Positions 45,554 to 56,193 of a stretch of 64,000 nt of DNA are shown here, in pieces (positions within the stretch are counted from its first letter, which is position 1; every line of letters begins with the position of its first letter). This stretch comes from Acipenser ruthenus (taxonomy: Eukaryota; Chordata; Actinopteri; Acipenseriformes; Acipenseridae): assembly GCF_902713425.1 (NCBI RefSeq), contig NC_081211.1:18291936-18355935 (forward strand), given 5' to 3'. The notes below the pieces were generated by a model. The model saw only the letters and a program-made list of their open reading frames with translations. It did not search any database and was not told the origin of the DNA. The translations under genes were made by a program, and so were the position numbers.

Positions 45554-48500
45554 ATAGAGCTATAAAAATGTAAACACTGAGGAACAGTGAGCACAGAAAT
45601 GATGGTTTGTACTTTTGCATTTTGCTTTTACCTAAAAAATAATTAATTTAAAGAATAACTAAAAGTTTGCCCTCTACTCTTCCCCAATGTGGAGTTTGTG
45701 GGGGTGGAGTTAGGAATCATAAGTTCTAATATAATGGGAGTCAATTCAGTAGCCTCCCTGAGATGGTAAAGTGCCCATGTGTGTGGGATTGTGTGGGACT
45801 GGGCACTGAGATGGTAAAGTGCCCGTGTGTGTGGGACTGGGCACTGAGATGGTAAAGTGCCCATGTGTGTGGGACTGGGCACTGAGATGGTAAAGTGCCC
45901 GTGTGTGTGGGACTGTGTGGGACTGGGCACTGAGATGGTAAAGTGCCCGTGTGTGTGGGACTGGGCACTGAGATGGTAAAGTGCCCATGTGTGTGTGACT
46001 GGGCACTGAGATGGTAAAGTGCCCATGTGTGTGGGACTGTGTGGGACTGGGCACTGAGATGGTAAATTGCCTATGTGTGTGTGACTGGGCACTGAGATGG
46101 TAAAGTGCCCATGTGTGTGTGACTGGGCACTGAGATGGTAAAGTGTCCATGTGTGTGGGACTGGGCACTGAGATGGTAAAGTGTCCATGTGTGTGGGACT
46201 GGGCACTGAGATGGTAAAGTGCCCATGTGTGTGGGACTGGGCACTGAGATGGTAAAGTGCCCGTGTGTGTGGGACTGTGTGGGACTGGGCACTGAGATGG
46301 TAAAGTGCCCATGTGTGTGTGACTGGGCACTGAGATGGTAAAGTGCCCGTGTGTGTGTGACTGGGCACTGAGATGGTAAAGTGCCTGTGTGTGTGGGACT
46401 GGGCACAGAGATGGTAAAGTGCCCATGTGTGTGTGACTGGGCACTGAGATGGTAAAGTGCCCATGTGTGTGTGACTGTGTGGGACTGGGCACTGAGATGG
46501 TAAAGTGTCCATGTATGTGGGACTGGGCACTGAGATGGTAAAGTGCCCATGTGTGTGTGACTGGGCACTGAGATGGTAAAGTGCCCATGTGTGTGTGACT
46601 GGGCACTGAGATGGTAAAGTGCCCATGTGTGTGTGACTGTGTGGGACTGGGCACTGAGATGGTAAAGTGTCCATGTATGTGGGACTGGGCACTGAGATGG
46701 TAAAGTGCCTGTGTGTGTGGGACTGGGCACAGAGATGGTAAAGTGCCCATGTGTGTGTGACTGGGCACTGAGATGGTAAAGTGCCCATGTGTGTGTGACT
46801 GGGCACTGAGATGGTAAAGTGCCCATGTGTGTGTGACTGTGTGGGACTGGGCACTGAGATGGTAAAGTGTCCATGTATGTGGGACTGGGCACTGAGATGG
46901 TAAAGTGCCTGTGTGTGTGGGACTGGGCACAGAGATGGTAAAGTGCCCATGTGTGTGTGACTGGGCACTGAGATGGTAAAGTGCCCATGTGTGTGTGACT
47001 GGGCACTGAGATGGTAAAGTGCCCATGTGTGTGTGACTGTGTGGGACTGGGCACTGAGATGGTAAAGTGTCCATGTATGTGGGACTGGGCACTGAGATGG
47101 TAAAGTGCCTGTGTGTGTGGGACTGGGCACAGAGATGGTAAAGTGCCCATGTGTGTGTGACTGGGCACTGAGATGGTAAAGTGCCCATGTGTGTGTGACT
47201 GTGTGGGACTGGGCACTGAGATGGTAAAGTGTCCATGTATGTGGGACTGGGCACTGAGATGGTAAAGTGCCTGTGTGTGTGGGACTGGGCACAGAGATGG
47301 TAAAGTGCCCATGTGTGTGCGTCTGTGTGGGACTGGGCACTCACGAGCATGCTGCTGGTTGTTGAGCTGTTTCTTCAGTATGTCTGTGTGTTCCTGCAGG
47401 GAGGAGATCTGTCCCTTCTGCGCCATCACAAAGTAAACAGTGATCGCCTGGCCAGCAATCAGAAGCAGCCCCAGTAAGGTGAATCCACCGATCTTCCAGC
47501 CACGATTGGAGGAGTCTCTGCCAGCGACAGACAGGAAGAAACAACCGTTCAGCAGAAGCTTATATAAAAAAACCTAACTATGTAGAAGTATCATCTGTCT
47601 ACTATGACCATTCTCACAAATTCTCACGTACTGCTACATATATAAAGATAGTATATATCTTAATTAACTATGAATTATAAAAAAAAAACATATATGCGTA
47701 TGTCACCTGTTGCCAGGCAGATGTTTTTCTGAAGCGTTATGAATCCTTCAGATTGTTATTAATGACAGAAGTGAAAGTAGACAAGAAGGAACTAAAACAA
47801 GGAACAGAATACCCCCCCAAACCAGACTTTGGGTCAGGCTAAGATAAATAGGAGGGGGGGGGGGTTGTTTTTTTGTTTGTTTGTTTTTTTAACGAGATTA
47901 ATTCTCTTCTTCTGCCAATCTCACACCATGTGGTAACCCAACTAACTTTAGTTTAAATTAATTGACACAGTATTTTAATAATGCTATTGTTTGAAGCTGA
48001 ATTTTTATTCCAAATCAACCTGACATGAATCGTTTCAAAGTGCACCAAATATTAATCCAACATGCAAGAACCCCAAACTGAGCTTTTATTCCAAATCAAC
48101 CCGACATGAAAGGTTAGACATGAAAAGTTCATGAGATCAAGTTTTTGTTGTTGTTGTTGTTTTTGGTTTTTTGAGTGCTTTTTGACAACGTATGTTCACG
48201 ACAGAGATATGCCTGTCAATAACGATATCTCTAAAAAAAAATTAATAAATAAATAAATAAAATGTAAATATGCGCTACATTATTATGCAGAAACATTTAT
48301 GCACTCCGGAAATTTCGCTATTACTGTTGTTTAATTGTACCCCACAATCCTTGTATAGTAAACAAAAAAATGTTTCTAAAAAATCAAACTTGCCAGAAAG
48401 AAAAAGCTGCATTTTCATCATAAAAACGTGTCCCTGATACAGTTATATTAGAATTGTTCCTTTAAATAAATGCAGTAACTTAAATATATTGCGCTTTCAT

Positions 48501-48704
48501 AACATACTTATTGTTAAGTTAAAAACAAAAACAGAATAACATTAAAACCAGCAGTCACCTTAGAACCTGTATCAAGAGCGTCAATATATTATGGAAAGTC
48601 CACAATCATTCCTACCTAGCAACAACTGCCGTCACACACGTACGGTCATTCCATTTGTCGACACAAACACATAAATTAATTGTAAGAAAGAACAAACATT
48701 TTCA

Positions 48705-48747
<43 letters not shown>

Positions 48748-48840
48748 ACAAATAAATAAATAAATAAATAGTACTGGATAATAGTATAAGGCTCATATTA
48801 TTCATATTATTATTCATATTATTATTATTATTATTATTCA

Positions 48841-48896
<56 letters not shown>

Positions 48897-49166
48897 GCAG
48901 CAGCAGTAGTATTAGTAAAGACATTTTGCATACTTTTTTTATTTCATATACTTTAACCTGTTTCTGCTACGTATGAGCAAAGATAACATGAAAATATATA
49001 CAAATGTGCAATGCATCAACTTGCATGAGCGTGGCGTCAACGTATTGTTCTTTTTTTAAATTGGTATTATTGTCGTATTTATTTGTTTTTACCTTTCACT
49101 CCTAATCAGAACGGTGTGCTCTCCCGGTGGGGTAGCTTCGTTCTCCATTAGCTGTTCTTGCGACAT
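41878..49166 (-). CDS. CD74: CD74, MHC class II invariant chain, long (thyroglobulin-domain) form
   Basis: Eight coding exons join in phase to 269 residues: 49093-49166, 47345-47517, 44950-45047, 44564-44620, 44033-44128, 43521-43623, 42906-43106, 41878-41885. It is a type II membrane protein that trimerises, fills the MHC class II groove and directs it to endosomes. The cytosolic tail has leucine-type sorting signals (EQLMENE, TVLIRSER). The membrane helix is IGGFTLLGLLLIAGQAITV (exon 2). The CLIP-like stretch is KKLRMPMFNMPMLV (exon 3). The trimerisation region is QTLPQFNETLLDNLKSLK to FESWLRHWLIFQM (exons 5-6). Exon 7 is a thyroglobulin type-1 domain (CDEEGNYLPKQC, GYCWCVD). The last exon adds only DN. 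Exon 5 has a CAGCAG acceptor that could add or drop one Gln. RPS14 upstream matches the usual CD74 neighbourhood. Confidence 0.95.
42906..43106 (-). CDS. CD74: CD74 exon 7, thyroglobulin type-1 domain
   Basis: The exon is bounded by TTTCAG and GTTAGT. It encodes QSKCQLEA, PQCDEEGNYLPKQCW, GYCWCVDKNGDELAGTRTRS and LDCNF, with the six cysteines and the CWCV core of the domain, which in the p41 form of Ii inhibits cathepsin L-type proteases. Here it appears to be constitutive: no alternative terminal exon was seen. Confidence 0.92.
44950..45047 (-). CDS. CD74: CD74 exon 3 with CLIP-like segment
   Basis: The 98-base exon encodes LSPPKKLRMPMFNMPMLVSD. Lys-Leu-Arg-Met followed by spaced Met residues corresponds to the human CLIP core (SKMRMATPLLMQALPM); four Met are candidate groove anchors. 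Confidence 0.88.
45486..45552. repeat. (GT)n microsatellite
   Basis: GT array with a few GC interruptions at its start, in CD74 intron 2. Confidence 0.95.
45768..47340. repeat. 38-bp minisatellite, about 40 units, in CD74 intron 2
   Basis: The unit is 38 bases with core GAGATGGTAAAGTG and a variable GTGTGTGGGACTGGGCAC part; some units carry an extra TGTGGGACTG of 10 bases. Variant units recur about every 200 bases (five units plus the 10-base extra): the GTGCCTGTGTG variant starts at 46705, 46905 and 47105. The array reaches within a few bases of the exon 2 splice donor at 47344. All three minus-strand frames are free of stops for long stretches, a consequence of the unit. Confidence 0.95.
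48615..48636 (+). promoter_or_regulatory. X1-X2-like box (RFX/CREB) in CD74 intron 1
   Basis: CCTAGCAACAACTG matches the MHC class II X1 box (as in HLA-DRA, CCTAGCAACAGATG) at 12 of 14 bases and is followed by CCGTCACA, an X2/CRE-like half site. I see no CCAAT Y box at the usual distance and no clear S box, so only half of an SXY module is visible. Confidence 0.45.
48704..48770. repeat. (AAAT)n microsatellite
   Basis: About 16 tetranucleotide units with one variant. Confidence 0.92.
48796..48896. repeat. (ATT)n microsatellite
   Basis: ATT array interrupted by ATTC units. Confidence 0.92.
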
Positions 49167-49352
49167 TGTCGACTTTGCTATTGATGCTCTTCACTTCTTA
49201 AAAAGCTGTCGGTACCAAGGCTGTCTGGAGTATAATGAACTAGACAACCAGCCTGTGCCTTCACTTAAAAGTCACCAGAAAAAGGAAGAACACGCCTTTC
49301 TACTCTGCGATAAGAAGTGAAAGCATAATCTAATTTGGAAACCCCCAAATAC
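49167..49352 (-). promoter_or_regulatory. CD74: CD74 proximal promoter/5' UTR with NF-kB-like and IRF-like sites
   Basis: On the minus strand GGGGGTTTCC (about 49339-49348) fits the NF-kB consensus GGGRNNYYCC. GAAGTGAAAGC near 49314 and a second AAGAAGTGAAGA on the other strand near 49192 resemble IRF/ISRE half-sites. Start of transcription is not placed. Confidence 0.4.
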
Positions 49353-49359
49353 ATAGCTG

Positions 49360-50036
49360 TGAAGGAGGGGTACCAATCTTTTATTTCACTGTTATTTATA
49401 TATTGCTATTGGCTGCTACAGAGAAGCATCATCTGTTACCAGAGGGAGACTGTACCTGAAGGCTATCCTGTAGGAGATCGAATTGAATTGGGATGCAATA
49501 AACTGACTTTTGAATTAGGTAGGTTCTGTACAGCGCACATAGATACAGGAGTGAGACAACAAATTGCTAACAACTACAATATGCAGCTCAAACTTTTATG
49601 TTCGTGCATTGAAATGTATTCTGTATTATAAGAAAGCTGCATCTCTCAACTGTTGTCAGCTTCAGTCATGATGGGCAAGACAGGAGATTAGACAAACTTT
49701 GCCAGAGGACTGACAGTTGGCTCTTGGATGGCAGGTGCTTCCCAAAAAAGCGATGCCATTATCTGAGAGATAATACGGCAGGTATTCTATGAGACATTTA
49801 GCGGCAGTTGCCATTGATAAAGTCATGTATCATTCCAGATCATACAGCACTTTCCTGGCTGGTCATGTCAAATAAGTGGAAGTATACCTTTAGAGACAAA
49901 GATATGGTGGAGGCATATAGTGGAAGATTGTGGAAACCCTTGGCTGTATGAAGGCATCTGGCTGTCCGTCTGTCTAAATGCTTACATTTTAACATGCTGT
50001 ATATGAAGAGGACCTCTTATCCAATTGTGATGAAAC
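49360..50036. other. No gene recognised
   Basis: Upstream flank of CD74; no coding exon seen. Confidence 0.35.
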
Positions 50037-52020
50037 TTTGTTAAGATGTTCTTTAGTAGTAAGTTATTATAAATATCACAATCTGGGGTAAATGACACAG
50101 GCATAAGAAATGTCTGTTTATTAATGACAAGCCTCGATTGACTAGCGAGGTGGAGGAGGGGGAGAGGAGGAACATGAATGTCTTTAAGAAGGAAAATAAT
50201 CCTGTTTATTGCACCATAGTAAACCGTGGTGATAGTGTAAAGATTTCAGGCAATCGGTGTCTTTGAGAATAAATAGTTTTTGCTAAAACTTCCATTATGA
50301 TTACGAATGGCTAAATGTAGACGTGGCCAGCATTGCACTTTCCCTGACAACAGCTTTGTGTCTGCTGTAACATTCACTGATTGGTTGATTTGCAGTTTCA
50401 GATAAGTGACAGTGAAGCATACCCATGTAAGCACGCCCTGCGAGGAATCCTGGGCTCAAAGAAACAAAAATACTGGATATAAAGTTCTTCATGGAAATTA
50501 ATTCATGTAATGGGCTATTGTAATACAGCAACAACTACAATCACACAAAGTGAAAGGAAAGCCTGTCCAGATTTCTTACCAGTACTGGTGATTTGACTGC
50601 AGACCTGTGTTTAATTTGTTTTTTATATGTCATGTTTTAAGGGTTCTCATTCAAAATGTTATGCACTAACTGTGTCTGTCTGTCCAACACACTCTGCAAG
50701 GAATGTTCTAGAATCTTCAAACTTTTATCATAACCTCCTCTAGACATTTCAGATTGCAACATGTTTTCTATAATGTTTATAAGGTGATTTTTAGGTAAAC
50801 ACACACAGTATCTCAATGCATTATTAGTTTCTTCTAGCAGCACTTATAACCTCACATCTCAGGCTGGTGTACCATTTGTGGTTCCTGAACTGAACACAGA
50901 ATTTGAAAAAATAAATTGGCTGTGCTTGCTTTGTTTGTGGTTAGTGTTGTTTGCTTTGCCTCTGCCTTGACCACGTTTAACTTGGTTATACTCTGCATCG
51001 GCTGTTCAATTTTATTGTTACTGATTAACACAGTTAATACAGATCCCTCTGCCTTTACTCCATCAATGAATGTATGAAGTAATATTTCCTCATACTCCTT
51101 TTCTCAGCTACAAAATAGAAATGACCCAGGATACACTAAAATATTAGGTTTAGCTGTGGTTATCAGTTCAAAGTTGTCACAGTTTTATAAGGTTTGTTGA
51201 ATTAATTTATATGTTTATCAAGACGACTTTACCAGTTAAAAATGAAAGATGAAAGGGATCTTAAAGAATTGCTTTTTCAGTAACATAATAAACTCTTTTA
51301 ATATTTAGTAACTACCTTATTGTATGTTGCATTTGAATAAATAGTTTTTACTGAAACCTTGTAGGCCATGTTCTTTAGTCATAAGTTATTAAAAGGATCA
51401 CAATCTGGGGTATATGGACGCAGGCATAAGAAATGTCTGTTTATTAATGACGAGCCTCGACTGAAGGAAAATAATCCTGTTTATTGCACCACAGTAAACC
51501 GTGGTGATAGTGTAAAGATTTCAGGCAATCATTTTCTTTGAGAATAAATAGTCTTTGCTAAAACTTCCATTATGATTATGAATAGCTAAATGTAGACGTT
51601 GCCAGCATTGCACTTTCCCTGACAACAGCTTTGTGTCTGCTGTAACATTCACTGATTGGTTGATTTGCAGTTTCAAATAAGTGCCAGTGAAGCATACCCA
51701 TGTAAGCACGCCCTGCGAGGAATCCTGGGCTCAAAGAAACAAAACATGTAATAGCCTATTGTAATACAGCAACAACCACAATCACACAAAGTGAAAGGAA
51801 AGCCTGTCCAGATTTCTTACCAGTACTGGTGATCTGACTGCAGACCTGTGTTTAATTTGTTTTTTATATGTCATGTGTTTTAATGATTCTCGTTCAAAAT
51901 GTCATGCACTTACTGTGAATTGCTTTTTCAGTAAAATAATAAAAATTTTAATATTTAGTAACTACCTTATTGCATGTTGCATTACAATAAATAGTTTTTA
52001 CTGAAACCTGGTAGGTCATT
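50037..52020. repeat. Tandem segmental duplication upstream of CD74
   Basis: About 50037-51365 and 51366-52020 are direct copies. Shared landmarks: GTTCTTTAGT at 50050 and 51370, GTGATAGTGTAAAGATTTCAG at 50229 and 51503, CAGTACTGGTGAT at 50580 and 51820, and GAATTGCTTTTTCAGTAA at 51267 and 51916. The second copy lacks most of the sequence equal to 50680-51260. No coding content is evident. Confidence 0.85.
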
Positions 52021-52596
52021 AAAAAAAGGAATTGAGATTTTTTTTTTTAGCCGCAGCAGCAAATTCCCCTTTGAATGACTGTTTCTCCTTCTCAATAACC
52101 AGACCTGCACTTCATGGAAATCAGGGACATCTCTCTGACATCTGCAGTCATGTGTCTCCTGGCTGTATTGGCATACGATTGGAGGATCTTCACTTCTACT
52201 GTGCTGTTGTGAGGAGCTGCTGCAGTGAGGGAGTGTAATTCTAAATTGTGGAGAGAAACGGGGGTTAAATAATTGCAAACTTAATTAATCAAAATGGGCT
52301 TTTGTAAAAAGAGACTGATTCAGTTACAGTGGCATGACAACAGATCTGACAGACTTCAATGGAGAGCTGATGGGTGCTTGGTTGGCAGGTGTTTCCACAT
52401 CCCCATCACTAAACTTACAAGGGATCAGAAAATGCTGAACTTTCAGTGGATCCAAAACATCATCTTGAATTGCTGTTCTGCTCCTCGTTTGTGGAACTCT
52501 ATTCCGGTTGACATTCGTATTATTTTAAGACTAAATTGAACACATACTTTTTTGAATGTGCCTTTATATAATTAGTTGTAGCAGGGGTGTTATTTG

Positions 52597-52825
52597 TTTA
52601 TTTAACAGATGCCTTTATCCAAGGCGACTTACAGAGACTAGGGTGTGTGAACTATGCATCAGCTGCAGAGTCACTTACAATTACATCTCACCCGAAAGAC
52701 GGAGCACAAGGAGGTTAAGTGACTTGCTCAGGGTCACACAATGAGTCAGTAGCTGAGGTGGGATTTAAACCGGGGACCTCCTGGTTACCAGCCTTTTTCT
52801 TTAACCACTGGACCACACAGCCTCC
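52597..52825 (-). mobile_element. tRNA-derived SINE, family B, copy 2
   Basis: Reverse copy of the 20.8 kb element: CAGATGCCTTTATCC is the 3' end and GGACCACACAGCC the tRNA-like head; the B-box complement GGGATTTAAACCGG is at about 52760. Confidence 0.88.
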
Positions 52826-53140
52826 TATGGTGTATTGTACATATGGGCTCTCTTGTTTTATTTTCAATGTTGAATAGCACTCTGGGATGCCATGACATGC
52901 AGGGCACTATGTAAAAATAATATTTTAATAGTTAGAGAGACAGTGTTCAGATTATTACGTGTTGAACAATATCTGAATGATATATTTTATTCATAGACAG
53001 GCAAACAGAGAGCACCTCCGAGTTTGACCTGTCTCTTCAAGGATCGGAGCACAACTGGAATTCCACAACACACAAAACTCAGTGTGGTTTAGCATACAGT
53101 AAAATAGTAATTCTCCTGAACATTGAGGGATCAACACAGC

Positions 53141-53583
53141 TTACTCACATCCAAGAAAGAACTCTTTAAATACTGGTTTCAAATACAGAACACATAAGTT
53201 TGAGAGTTGATCCAAGTCTTCACAGAAGAATAATGCTCTCCTCGACAGCCTGGTTCCCTTCCCTGGATACCACAGATTATGCGGACTTGAACTTTGACTC
53301 TGATTCACACAGCCTGGACCTGCACTGAAGATTAAACAGCATGATCTCAGATTTGATGGGCACGTTGATGCAGTGCAGTCACTGAGATTCTTCTGCTTTC
53401 CCATGATAGTTGCTGAATAGTTGCATGCAACTCTCACACAGCTTATACAGTTCTAGCGGGTCACATCGCATGACCACATATATTTGCAACCATCAGAGGG
53501 CTTTTTCTTATTTTACATTCTCAATTGTTTTGGTCAGTCAGTGGATATGATGCAATAACACAGTACGTGCAGCAAGACTTGGC

Positions 53584-53631
<48 letters not shown>

Positions 53632-54360
53632 ATGGAACCTGGATTTTGCATTACAAGCATTTTCATCTTAACAGTAATTCAATCATTTTGTTTCCAGTTA
53701 GCCACCATCCACATCAAGCTAAACACATGCAAACATACTCTTTAGCAGAAATATTATCAGGTTTTGATGAGCCGTATTTTTAGATTTAATCTTGAACTGA
53801 CAGCAGTACAGGGACTGTCACAGCAAGAAATAACAGGGATCCTGCTATTTATATTCAGCATTTTACACCTCTGTGTAGATTAATCACACAAAAACCCCCA
53901 AGTCAGTACAAGACTACAGATGGCTTAGACAGGAGAGGTGCCCTCCACTGATAAGAAACATAAGCAACCAGATCAAATCTCACTTTTGAAACACAGGCTA
54001 CAATTTTAATACATTTCCAGGGTGTCAACATTTCTCTCTCCAGCTCAGTGCTGGTTATTTCCTGCACTTTTACACCTACATGGCGTTTGTTCAAGGTTTT
54101 TGTGATTTGGGCCACTGCGCCACATCAGTTTCGTGTCGCAATCTAATACATATACAGTATCTGCAGACTTGACCTGTCTGAACAAGATAGCGACAGGAGT
54201 GGAGGTTTTCTGTGAAGGGCATGTTGGACGCCTTGGTTAATGCAGCCACTGCGTTGAGGGACAAGTCGGTAGCACAGACCCCCACTGTCATGGCCCTTGT
54301 GAAGACTCGGAGATGCCTCTGCTTTCCCATGATTGTTGCTGCACAGTTGCACACAGCTTA
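53141..54360 (-). repeat. Pair of related segments with Tc1-like N-terminal frames
   Basis: Two minus-strand stretches, starting near 53437 and 54354, share GCAACAATCATGGGAAAGCA-type sequence and read MGKQKNLSD and MGKQRHLRVFTRAMTVG. This recalls the start of Tc1/mariner transposases (MGKxxxLSxFxRGxIV), but the rest has diverged. I treat them as remnants of a repeated element; the superfamily is uncertain. Confidence 0.35.
53588..53629. repeat. (TA)n microsatellite
   Basis: Uninterrupted TA array. Confidence 0.92.
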
Positions 54361-54399
54361 TATATGTCTAGTGGATCACATGGTACGTCACGTTACCAC

Positions 54400-56193
54400 A
54401 TACATTTACAAACATTAAAGACTGTATGCAAACTTGTAAATGATCAGTGAGCCTGTCCCTCAATCTTTCAGTGAAACAATTCTGATGCAAATCAACCATG
54501 TGAAGCCGCATGGTTAAGTGAAATTCAAGTTTCCTGAAGCAGTATCTCAAGTATATTATCACAGTAAATCACACATAGTAGAACACTGTTTAGTGCAGTA
54601 ACAGGAAACTCAGTGACAAGCATGTTGCTGCATGTCTATAATTATCCACGGTGATAGATTTGTACTGTACCCTATCCTATATTTATTGTGCCATGCATTT
54701 ATTCATTAAAATTATTTTCAGGTAAGGAACACTAGTTTAAAAGTTGTTCATCCCCATTCTTATTACAAGGAAGAAAGTATTGACAAAAATTATAATCCAC
54801 AGGCAATAATGAAAACTGTAAAAAAATAAAATAAAAATGTATATAAAATAATATCACACTAATATGCAATAGTGGCAAATGAAGTAGTAATTTAAAGCCA
54901 GCTACCCCAATCAGATGCCTGTGTTTAATATTAAACCATTTGATCTTTACTATTTGCTTTTCACCGGATCTCTTAAAAGCGCAGTCTTAGCACAAACCGG
55001 CACACAGGATATCTGCATCACTGAAACACAGAACACATATTTAATACAGTATCATGCAGATACAATGCAGTAGTTTATAGGCTGCAAACTTTACAATGTT
55101 GTATCCTTTGTGTTCTATGTTAAGACAATATGGCTGTTTTCTTACAGATAAACATGATCATTAAAATATCAAATAAACTCTACAATACTCAGTGGGGATA
55201 ATGTCAATATGGTATGATGATTCAAGGGTCTGATTGGTTTTTTGTTACATTTCTTTTAAAACTGGTCAAATAAATAAACAGAGAATGCTACTTTTCTAAT
55301 ATGCAGCCATAAAATGTCACTTTTTTTTATTTCACTTCTGCAGCAAAAGGAGTGCTTTTGTACTTCTCCTCTCCCTAGCAACAAATGACTGTTGCAGCAT
55401 TAGCATTGTATTTGCAGAGAAAAACCACATGTACTGTAGCCAACCTTGAACAATTACTTTTACAGAATAATAAAGGTAGAATTCACATAAGGAGTTTTCC
55501 AGAGAATCAATTGTTTCACAGTAGAAAATATTTCATATACATCTTATATCTTATACTGACCATTAATTTATTGGACAAATTCTCCTTTTATAGAATATGC
55601 AAAACAAAGTTGGATTAACAGTTAAAGATAATAACACAAATAGTAAGAGGTTAAACTATACATGGCTGAAGTGCATAAATGAAACATCTGAAATTCCTAA
55701 AATACTATGATGTATATTAGCACTCAAGTATATTTTTTGTTGGCAGGTTTTAATACTTACTTAAAAATGGTTTGTTGACAACATTTTTTTTTTAATGCTT
55801 GCCACGGAACCAACCCCAATAAACCTCCCAACAAAATGAAACATTTTGAATCTATCAGAATGTGCAAGTCTTAGATTCCTCATGAGACACTCAAGTGAAA
55901 CAAGAAATCTCCATGAGATAAAATAATTGGATATACCAGTAAATTGAACGATGTACACATCCTAAACGCTATACCTTGTGGTAATGCTATTAAAGGTAAA
56001 TATATTTAAAACAGACCGTGTTCAGATCACTGCATGTGCTTAATATACTTTAAAAATCAAGACAACACCCTAACCACATCTTTCTTCCAAGCTACGCTGC
56101 AGACCCACAAACGATGTTAAGATTTTAGCGCCATCTTGTGGCAAGATACAAGACCTTTTAGTATCACTTCGAAGGGATTCATATCTTTGATTG
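54400..56193. other. No gene recognised
   Basis: AT-rich sequence. At 55375-55389 CCTAGCAACAAATGA is another RFX X1-like site without visible X2 or Y partners. Confidence 0.35.

Larger units (their letters stand above)
47518..49092 (-). other. CD74: CD74 intron 1
   Basis: Intron with an AAAT array (48704-48770) and an ATT array (about 48796-48896), and an X-box-like site at 48615-48636. No other gene. Confidence 0.8.

Noticed and set aside
45643-47429. Long minus-strand frames of 452-565 codons rich in His, Pro, Thr and Ser
   Set aside because: They are a product of the stop-free 38-base minisatellite read in three frames, not independent genes. Only intron retention from CD74 exon 2 would translate them.
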